Shown in pieces: positions 14,541 to 20,479 of a stretch of 20,479 bases of DNA. The notes below the pieces were generated by a model. It worked only from the letters and a program-made list of their open reading frames with translations, was not told where the DNA came from and ran no database searches. Every line of letters starts with the position of its first letter. Positions within the stretch are counted from its first letter, which is position 1. The DNA lies in contig JAITCS010000123.1 in assembly GCA_031282935.1 (NCBI GenBank), positions 1-20,479 of the forward strand. Reading direction: 5' to 3'. The position numbers were made by a program, and so were the translations under genes. This DNA comes from Cellulomonadaceae bacterium. GTDB lineage: Bacteria; Actinomycetota; Actinomycetes; Actinomycetales; Cellulomonadaceae.

Positions 14541-15386
14541 ATGTCCAGCGTTGCGCCCGCACCAGCGCCCCTGGCCGAGCCTGCGCTTAATGCCAAACCG
14601 CAACGTGCCGTGCCCTGGGCTGTGCCGCTGGCGATCAACGCCGCGCTGCTCACTTTGGCTGTGGTGGCCGCTGGAGCTGGGACACAACTGCGCGTGCGGT
14701 TCCCCGAGATTCGGGGGCAGCTCACCACGGAAATGCCCGGCGGGCCGGTTGGGGGCGGGGCGATCATTGAGGGTTGGGATGATGACCCTTATGTGCCCGA
14801 GTCTTTCGTGTATCGGCCTTGGTTGCTCCCCACGATTCTGACGGTGCTGGCGCTGGCGATTGTCGCCTTTGTCGCTTGGCGGCTGTGGAAACGACGCGGC
14901 GCCCTGCGCACCCCTACATTGGCGGATGACGGTATTGTGGACGGCGACCTCGCCACCAGCCAACTTGACCAGGCTGAACTGCTGGACGCGGTCACGGTAG
15001 CGCAAAACCGCATGGACGAGGCTCGCAACCCCAGCGACGCGGTAGTGGCTGGGTGGTTGGCCTTCGAGGACAGCGCCGCGACCAGGGGGTTCGTGCGCGA
15101 ACAGCACGAAACCACGACGGAGTTCACCGCCCGGCTGCTAGAGGCCAGCAATGTGCCCACGGCACCCTTGGGCGTATTGCGCAGCCTTTACCAGCAAGTA
15201 CGATTCGGCGGCCGCGAACCTGACGCGCTCGCCATCAGCCAGGCTCGGGCGGCACTGGGGGAAATTGCGGACAACATTCGGGCGATGCCCACCCCGACCG
15301 CCGCACCCTTACAGCCCAAAACCGAACGCGCCTACGCCACCCCAATCGCCACCGGCGTGACCCGCAACAAGTGGGGTGAGGAATAG
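14541..15386 (+). CDS. DUF4129 domain membrane protein
   Basis: 281 aa from ATG 14541. The open frame extends far upstream, but that part overlaps the kinase gene antisense, and the protein-like sequence begins here. It has a transmembrane helix at about 26-46, an external segment of about 45 residues, a second helix at about 94-113, then a cytoplasmic domain. Residues about 155-240 (VVAGWLAFEDSAATRGF, then TTTEFTARLLE and LRSLYQQVRFGG) are typical DUF4129. Such domains sit with MoxR ATPases, DUF58 proteins and transglutaminase-like proteins in clusters thought to act in envelope maturation. It is the first gene of the operon and overlaps the next by one base (TAGTG). Confidence 0.88.
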   Translation: MSSVAPAPAPLAEPALNAKPQRAVPWAVPLAINAALLTLAVVAAGAGTQLRVRFPEIRGQLTTEMPGGPVGGGAIIEGWDDDPYVPESFVYRPWLLPTILTVLALAIVAFVAWRLWKRRGALRTPTLADDGIVDGDLATSQLDQAELLDAVTVAQNRMDEARNPSDAVVAGWLAFEDSAATRGFVREQHETTTEFTARLLEASNVPTAPLGVLRSLYQQVRFGGREPDALAISQARAALGEIADNIRAMPTPTAAPLQPKTERAYATPIATGVTRNKWGEE

Positions 15387-15931
15387 TGGCGCCCCATTCT
15401 CGCAACAATTCCAGCGGTTTCTTCCCGGGGATTCCGGCGTGGCAAGCGGGCTACAGCCGCAACCGGCGTATCGTGGTTATTATTGTGGCCACCGTGCTGT
15501 GCGCGCTCGCTGCGATTTTTGGCGTGCTCAATTTTGCGCACGCCATCGTGATCGTGTGCGTGGTGGCCCTGATTGACGTGCTGCGCAGCCAGGACAGCGG
15601 GCGGATTCCCATGCACTGGCCACCCCCGCCCCGGCAGGTGCGCGGCGGGGCGCGCTCCGAGGTCGCTTGGCTGGCGTGGTCAACGGTGAACCATCGCGGC
15701 GAGGTTTCCGACCGGGCTTTGATGCGGGTACGGGCGCTGGCACAACGTCTGTTGGCCGAACACGGCATCGCATGGTCTGGGCTGCCCGGCGAGGCCATGA
15801 ATCCCGGCGAAACAGCCCGCCAACTTATCGGCGCGGAGGCCGTCACCGTGCTCACCACCACCGACCGGGTGCGCCCGCGAGCGCTCCAAAACACTGTCAC
15901 TCGCCTGGAACTTTTAAGGAGGATGAAATGA
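15386..15931 (+). CDS. Small membrane protein of the MoxR operon
   Basis: 181 aa from GTG 15386, which shares a base with the DUF4129 stop. Two hydrophobic helices lie close together (about 29-47 and 50-66), followed by a soluble C-terminal domain of about 115 residues. I do not recognise a named domain. Genes of this size and layout are common between DUF4129 and moxR in Actinobacteria, so a role in the same complex is likely. Its TGA overlaps the moxR ATG (ATGA), and the moxR ribosome-binding site AAGGAGG lies within its last codons. Confidence 0.8.
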   Translation: MAPHSRNNSSGFFPGIPAWQAGYSRNRRIVVIIVATVLCALAAIFGVLNFAHAIVIVCVVALIDVLRSQDSGRIPMHWPPPPRQVRGGARSEVAWLAWSTVNHRGEVSDRALMRVRALAQRLLAEHGIAWSGLPGEAMNPGETARQLIGAEAVTVLTTTDRVRPRALQNTVTRLELLRRMK

Positions 15932-17067
15932 ACGAGGTATTGGGAAGCGTCGACGTTTATGATGGCGGCGAGGGCGGATATGCTGCCCAAAACGGCGGCG
16001 GATATGCTGCTCAAGGCGGCGGCACTGTTCGCGAGCTCGGCTACGGTGGGGCTGCTAGCGAGGAGGTCGCGCCCTTGCCGGTGGCGAAAGTCGCCGAACT
16101 AGGACAGCAGGTGCTCGCCGAGGTGGGCACGGTCGTGGTTGGCATGTCGGACGCGCTGACCATTGCCCTGGCCACCATTTTGGCAGGCGGGCACGTGTTG
16201 TTCGAGGATGTGCCGGGCCTGGGCAAGACTTTGGCTGCCCGCTCGCTGGCTGGAGCTTTGGGGTTGGATTTTGCTCGGCTCCAGTGTACGCCTGACTTGC
16301 TGCCGTCTGACATCACCGGCTCGTCCGTTTTTGACCCGGCCACGCGCAGCTTCGTTTTCCAGCCCGGCCCCGTTTTTACGGACATTTTCTTGGCCGATGA
16401 AATCAACCGCACCGCCCCGAAAACACAATCCGCGCTGCTTGAAGCGATGGCTGAGCACCAAGTTTCCGTGGACGGCGTGACCAGGAAGCTGCCCGACCCG
16501 TTCAACGTGATCGCCACCTCAAACCCAGTCGAGTACGAGGGCACCTACCCGCTGCCCGAGGCGCAACTGGACAGGTTCATGGTGCGCCTTGCCGTGGGCT
16601 ACCTTGACCCAGCCGATGAGGCCGTGGTTTTGGAGCGCCGCATTGGGCGCCGCCAAGAGGGCTCAAGCGTTCGTCCTGTGGTGGACGCCGCCACGGTGCG
16701 GGCGATGCGGGCTGGGATTGAGGCCGTGAATGTGGACCCGGACGTGGTGCGTTATTGCGTTGACCTGGCGGCAGCCACGCGGCACAACCAGTTGCTTGAG
16801 GTGGGCGCCTCCCCGCGCGGTTCGCAAAACCTGCTGTTGTTGGCCCGCGCGATGGCCGTGTTGGCGGGGCGCGATTATGTGCTGCCCGAGGATGTTAAGG
16901 CGATTGCCGTACCAGTGTTGGCGCACCGCTTGACCTTGACCCCGCAGGCGTGGGCGGCTGGGGTTTCGCCCGAGAAACTGGTGGCCGACACCCTGAAGGC
17001 CGTGCCTGGGCCTGCGACCGTGCGGCAGGCGGGTCCTGCGCCTGCGCAGTACACGGTGGTGCGGTAG
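15928..17067 (+). CDS. moxR: MoxR-family AAA+ ATPase
   Basis: 379 aa from ATG 15928, with AAGGAGG five bases upstream; an open extension back to 15667 lies antisense-free over the preceding gene in another frame and is rejected. Motifs are Walker A with GLGKT (97-101), Walker B IFLADEINR (153-161, Asp157-Glu158), sensor 1 ATSNP (196-200) and the arginine DRF (Arg216), then the C-terminal lid with SPRGSQNLL. An unusual N-terminal extension of about 50 residues carries GGYAAQNGGG/GGYAAQGGG repeats. MoxR ATPases act as chaperones for partner proteins, often with a DUF58 or VWA protein, consistent with the gene order here. Confidence 0.95.
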   Translation: MNEVLGSVDVYDGGEGGYAAQNGGGYAAQGGGTVRELGYGGAASEEVAPLPVAKVAELGQQVLAEVGTVVVGMSDALTIALATILAGGHVLFEDVPGLGKTLAARSLAGALGLDFARLQCTPDLLPSDITGSSVFDPATRSFVFQPGPVFTDIFLADEINRTAPKTQSALLEAMAEHQVSVDGVTRKLPDPFNVIATSNPVEYEGTYPLPEAQLDRFMVRLAVGYLDPADEAVVLERRIGRRQEGSSVRPVVDAATVRAMRAGIEAVNVDPDVVRYCVDLAAATRHNQLLEVGASPRGSQNLLLLARAMAVLAGRDYVLPEDVKAIAVPVLAHRLTLTPQAWAAGVSPEKLVADTLKAVPGPATVRQAGPAPAQYTVVR

Positions 17068-17086
17068 TGATTTCGGTGGACGCAGG

Positions 17087-17216
17087 GGTGGTTTCGACGG
17101 ACGATCGGGTGGTTTCGACGGACGATCGGGTGGTTTCGACGGACGATCGGGTGGTTTCGACAGGCTCAACCACCGGGTGCGGCTCAACCACCGGGTGCGG
17201 CTCAACCACCGGGTAC
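17087..17216 (+). repeat. Two tandem minisatellites between moxR and the DUF58 gene
   Basis: Three 21-base units GGTGGTTTCGACGGACGATCG (at 17087, 17108 and 17129; the unit differs from the usual repeat only after TTTCGAC) are followed by one normal core (17150-17170). Three 18-base units GGCTCAACCACCGGGTGC then run from 17163 to 17216, the last with GTAC. The array seems to have grown by separate amplification of the two halves of one core. It fills most of the 171-base gap inside the operon. Confidence 0.92.
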
Positions 17217-17238
17217 GGCTTGACCGGCGGGGACTAGC

Positions 17239-18531
17239 ATGAGGAAATGGGGGACACCGCCAGCGTATTGGAGCACGCAAGTGCTCGGGTACGCCCTGCT
17301 TGTGCTGGGCATTTTGTTTCAGCGCCTCGACCTCGCCCTGCTCGGTATGCCGCTGCTGCTCGCAATCCTCATGGTGCCGAGCCTCGCCCCGCGCCGGATT
17401 ACCTCTGGGGAGTTCCAAGCGGCCCAGCCCGCTAAATCATCAAGCATAACAGCCGGAAACACCGGCTACCCGCTGACCATCGCGAGCACCCCCGGCGCAG
17501 ACACCACCCAAATCCGAGCATTCGCCCCCGGCCACCGCCCCACCACCTTAGTTACCAACCGCAGCGAAATTGAACTGTTCCACGACTCGAAACGCACCGG
17601 CCCGCAACCGACTTTCACCGTGCAGGGGCGCAGTTACAGTGCTTTCGACGTGCTGGTGGAGGAGCCTTGGGTGGCCCAAGGCAAAGACTTGCTCGGCCTG
17701 CCCACCGCCTCCCCGCTCAGCCAACTACCCGCCCCCAACCGGCTGCGCGGTCTCACTGGAGCCCGCAACTCTAGGCGCATTGGCGACGGCGGGGAACTGC
17801 GCGACATCGCCACCATGCGCCCCGGCGATTCGCTGCGAAGGGTGGACTGGCGCGCCACCGGGCGGCGCTCGCCCGAGCTTGAGCAGTTGTATGTGCGGCG
17901 CACGTTCTCGCACGCGGAGGGCATCGCCGAATTGGTGATTGACAGCCGCGACGATGTGGGCCCCGACTTGGAGACTTGGCGGGGTTCAGGGCCGCAGCGC
18001 GTTGACGAGCACACCTCGCTGGATTACGCCCGGCACGCGGCTTTGTCAGTGGCCACCGGGCTGTTGGCCGCTGGCGACCGGGTGGGCATGGAGGATTTGG
18101 CTTTCCAACGCCGACCCGTCGCGGCCTCAAGTGGGCAACGGCAACTGCGGCGAATCCAGCAGGCTTTGGCCTCGGCAGCGCCCCACGGGGAACCGACCGA
18201 AGTGGTGCGACCCCCGCGCCTGCCCGCCGACGCGGTCATTTACCTGTTCTCTACCCTGCTAGACGATACGCCCCTGACCTTGGTGGACGGCTGGATTGAC
18301 CAAGGCAATCCCGTAATTGTGATCGACACGTTGCCGCAGGTCAAGGCCGGGCGCAACGCCTCCCTGGCCCTAGCCTGGCGCATTATCACCCTAGAGCGCG
18401 AATACCGGGTGCGCGTGCTGGCCAGCCGAGGGGTGCCCATCATCCCGTGGCGCCAAGCCGACTCCACCATTCCCGCAGGCGAACTGGCCAAAGTTGCGCG
18501 CACGCAAGCTAGAGCGAGAGGTCGGCGCTGA
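17239..18531 (+). CDS. DUF58 domain protein
   Basis: 430 aa from ATG 17239, with GGCGGGGAC upstream. Two hydrophobic helices lie near the N terminus (about 13-49), followed by a beta-rich region. The DUF58 signature LRDIATMRPGDSLRRVDWRA spans 187-206. The rest of the protein resembles a VWA-like fold with the VIDSRDD strand, in which a MIDAS-type role could be played by the acidic residues. DUF58 proteins pair with MoxR ATPases, which lie directly upstream here. Its TGA overlaps the next ATG by one base. Confidence 0.92.
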   Translation: MRKWGTPPAYWSTQVLGYALLVLGILFQRLDLALLGMPLLLAILMVPSLAPRRITSGEFQAAQPAKSSSITAGNTGYPLTIASTPGADTTQIRAFAPGHRPTTLVTNRSEIELFHDSKRTGPQPTFTVQGRSYSAFDVLVEEPWVAQGKDLLGLPTASPLSQLPAPNRLRGLTGARNSRRIGDGGELRDIATMRPGDSLRRVDWRATGRRSPELEQLYVRRTFSHAEGIAELVIDSRDDVGPDLETWRGSGPQRVDEHTSLDYARHAALSVATGLLAAGDRVGMEDLAFQRRPVAASSGQRQLRRIQQALASAAPHGEPTEVVRPPRLPADAVIYLFSTLLDDTPLTLVDGWIDQGNPVIVIDTLPQVKAGRNASLALAWRIITLEREYRVRVLASRGVPIIPWRQADSTIPAGELAKVARTQARARGRR

Positions 18532-19244
18532 TGAACGCTTTGGTGGCTACAGCTCGCGGCCTTGGTGGCCGGGCGCTCGTGGAATTACGACGGTTGCCCG
18601 TGGTGCGCCGCTTGGGCGCCGCTGCCCCTGCCGCGCCGCTGCCCGTCATTGAAATCTCGCACGGGCCCGTTATCCCGGCGGCTTTTTTCCGGGTTGCGGC
18701 CGCGCTGTTGCCGGTGGTGATGTTGGTGCTGCCGCACTTTAGGCTGGGGGCGGGCACTGCCCTGACGGTCGCTTTCGCGCTCGTGGGGTTGGCCTTGGCG
18801 CTGGTGGCGCTGCGCCGCCCCTCGCCTCACCTGGCGTTCACCGCGATAGGGATAGTTGGCCTGTTCAGTTTAGGGCGGCCTCCCACCCTGCCTTGGGCGC
18901 TGACATTCGCGGTTTTGGGTTACCTGACTTTCCGTTTTAACACTTTGGCTTCGGCATTGCCTTGGGGGGCGAAGGTGGAGGTCGCGGCGCTTTTGCCTGC
19001 CGCTTTGCGGGATTTGGCGGTGCTGGGCGCGACGGCGCTCGCGGGCGCTCTGGCGGTTTTGGCGCAGCGGGCCACGGGGTGCTATTACGCTGGCGCCTCC
19101 GTGGCCGAAATGACAGACACTGCGGCCCCCGTGCTGGTGTGTCACCCGGCCGGTTCGGCGCTGACCATTTTGGGCGGGCTGGGCTTGTTGGCGCTCGCAC
19201 TCGGGCTGGGGCAGGTTCTGATTACGCGCCTGAGGCCTCGGTAA
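18531..19244 (+). CDS. Polytopic membrane protein of the MoxR-DUF58 operon
   Basis: 237 aa from ATG 18531, overlapping the DUF58 stop (TGATG). A soluble N-terminal stretch of about 50 residues is followed by about six hydrophobic segments, ending in LITRLRPR. I recognise no domain. Position and coupling suggest it works with the DUF58 and DUF4129 proteins. A repeat-rich stretch follows directly, so this is probably the last gene of the operon. Confidence 0.78.
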   Translation: MNALVATARGLGGRALVELRRLPVVRRLGAAAPAAPLPVIEISHGPVIPAAFFRVAAALLPVVMLVLPHFRLGAGTALTVAFALVGLALALVALRRPSPHLAFTAIGIVGLFSLGRPPTLPWALTFAVLGYLTFRFNTLASALPWGAKVEVAALLPAALRDLAVLGATALAGALAVLAQRATGCYYAGASVAEMTDTAAPVLVCHPAGSALTILGGLGLLALALGLGQVLITRLRPR

Positions 19245-19373
19245 CACAGGGGCTTAATCGGGTTCGTGCGAAACCCCGCGAATCGCTTTAGCGATTATGC
19301 GGGTTGAGTAGAATACGATCCGCCCCTGCGGAGCGGAGCGACCAGCCGTCGCCGCAAGGCGAGCGGCACAAAA
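19244..19373 (+). repeat. 130-bp direct repeat, copy 1
   Basis: It begins ACACAGGGGCTTAATCGGG at the last base of the upstream gene and ends GGCGAGCGGCACAAAA. It contains the hairpin CCGCGAATCGC-TTTA-GCGATTATGCGG and the shorter one GGGTTCG-TG-CGAAACCC. It is nearly identical to 19519-19645. The hairpins could terminate the operon, but no T-run follows them directly. Confidence 0.9.
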
Positions 19374-19393
19374 GGTACTGCGGCGTAATCGTG

Positions 19394-19500
19394 GTGGTTT
19401 CGGTGACCGACGCAGACCGAGAGGAGAATCCGCTCGCGGATTCTAGCGAGGGCCAGGAGGACACAGGGAGCGCAGCGACCGCCACAGGCTCAACCACCGT
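19394..19500 (+). repeat. Interspersed repeat unit between the two 130-bp repeats
   Basis: GGTTTCGGTGACCGACGCAG, the palindromic AGAATCCGCTCGCGGATTCT, GGCCAGGAGG, then the partial core ACAGGCTCAACCACC. It has the same order and orientation as the copies at 2217, 4316 and 7832. Confidence 0.85.
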
Positions 19501-19518
19501 GTGGCGAGCGGCACAAAA

Positions 19519-19645
19519 AACACAGGGGCGTAATCGGGTTCGTGCGAAACCCCGCGAATCGCTTTAGCGATTATGCGGGTTGAGTAGAATACGATGCGCC
19601 CCTGCGGAGCGCAGCGACCAGCCGTCGCCGCCAGGCGAGCGGCCT
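19519..19645 (+). repeat. 130-bp direct repeat, copy 2
   Basis: AACACAGGGGCGTAATCGGG to GGCGAGCGGCC, differing from copy 1 at only a few bases. A fragment of the repeat end (GGCGAGCGGCACAAAA, 19503-19518) directly precedes it, so the block looks like a partial tandem array interrupted by the unit at 19394-19500. Confidence 0.9.
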
Positions 19646-19646
19646 T

Positions 19647-19722
19647 AAAAACACTTCGCGGTAGCACCGCGCCCTTAAGCACCGCCAAAGCGCACAGGCA
19701 GCGGCCTAAAATCCCCTTGAAA
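19647..19722 (+). repeat. Second repeat family, copy upstream of the ABC transporter gene
   Basis: AAAAACACTTCGCGGTAGCA then CCGCGCCCTT, later GGCAGCGGCCTAAAATCCCC, parallel to 8462-8537. The stem CGCGGT-AGC-ACCGCG is kept although the loop base differs (A here, T there). Confidence 0.65.
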
Positions 19723-19732
19723 ATCTCCCGAT

Positions 19733-19762
19733 TTGCATTGCGGGGCGCCCTTGAGCTAACCT
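19733..19762 (+). promoter_or_regulatory. Candidate promoter of the sugar ABC transporter gene
   Basis: TTGCAT (19733-19738) and TAACCT (19757-19762) are 18 bases apart, which would give a leader of about 130 bases. No repressor palindrome was recognised. It is the best pair in the spacer but only moderately close to consensus. Confidence 0.35.
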
Positions 19763-19898
19763 TATCCGTGGTCGCCCGGACAACAGCGTCAGGCGCGCCG
19801 CACAAGTGAACACAACTGAATATGCAGTGCCCCGCCAAGCCGACGGCGCACACCCCACTACGGATCGTCCGGCACGTACCTGCCGGTGGAGGAATGAA

Positions 19899-20479
<581 letters not shown>

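Noticed and set aside
15667..15927. Upstream extension of the MoxR frame
   Set aside because: It overlaps the preceding coupled gene in another frame. The start at 15928 has an ideal AAGGAGG and an ATGA overlap.
17087..17216. Possible CRISPR array
   Set aside because: The units are contiguous tandem copies without spacers and derive from the interspersed repeat; no cas genes are present.
16663..17418. Minus-strand frame of 251 residues opposite moxR and the repeats
   Set aside because: His/Arg/Pro-rich shadow with repeat-derived SKPPDRP stretches; it lies antisense to the well-supported MoxR gene.

Overview
The window comes from a high-G+C Gram-positive bacterium of the Actinomycetota. The evidence is sortase-assembled pili, a DUF3263 protein, a DsbA-like oxidoreductase of the type that folds actinobacterial pilins, a MoxR/DUF58/DUF4129 operon beside a Hanks-type kinase, several apparently leaderless genes, and high G+C codon use. 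A member of the Actinomycetaceae or a close relative fits best, but that is inference.

Region 1 (1-7687, minus strand) is a pilus operon. Transcription runs from a SpaA/FimA-like major pilin (MPLTG sorting signal, YPK pilin motif, E-box), through a class C sortase and a second pilin-like wall protein with a degenerate sorting signal, to a large secreted adhesin whose 3' end lies outside the window. The last three genes are coupled by 1-8 base overlaps. A strong hairpin separates the pilin from the sortase.

Region 2 (7688-9680) holds interspersed repeats, a DUF3263 gene and a membrane-anchored DsbA-like thioredoxin-fold protein. Given the paired cysteines in the pilin, the DsbA-like protein could fold the pili.

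Region 3 (9681-12238, minus strand) has lower G+C and looks accessory. It holds an unrecognised gene split by a frameshift at a six-base G/C tract. Its product carries a dense cysteine cluster and a C-terminal PD-(D/E)XK-like domain resembling polymorphic-toxin nucleases. Upstream of it lies a HigB/HigA-type toxin-antitoxin pair with a well-formed, probably leaderless promoter. The split gene is the best candidate for something undescribed.

Region 4 (12336-19244) has a membrane-bound Ser/Thr kinase on the minus strand. Divergent from it is a plus-strand operon: DUF4129 protein, small membrane protein, MoxR ATPase, DUF58 protein and a polytopic membrane protein. This resembles known MoxR-DUF58 clusters linked to envelope assembly.

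Region 5 (19245-20479) is a repeat-rich spacer followed by the start of a MalK/UgpC/MsmX-type sugar ABC transporter ATPase.

Several mosaic repeat families run through the window. The main core is GGTTTCGACAGGCTCAACC, often with a palindrome-containing unit of about 65 bp. These repeats lie between genes and inside genes. In the sortase tail and the adhesin N-terminus they are translated in one constant frame as VEPVET-type peptides. Nearly all copies face the same way regardless of gene direction.
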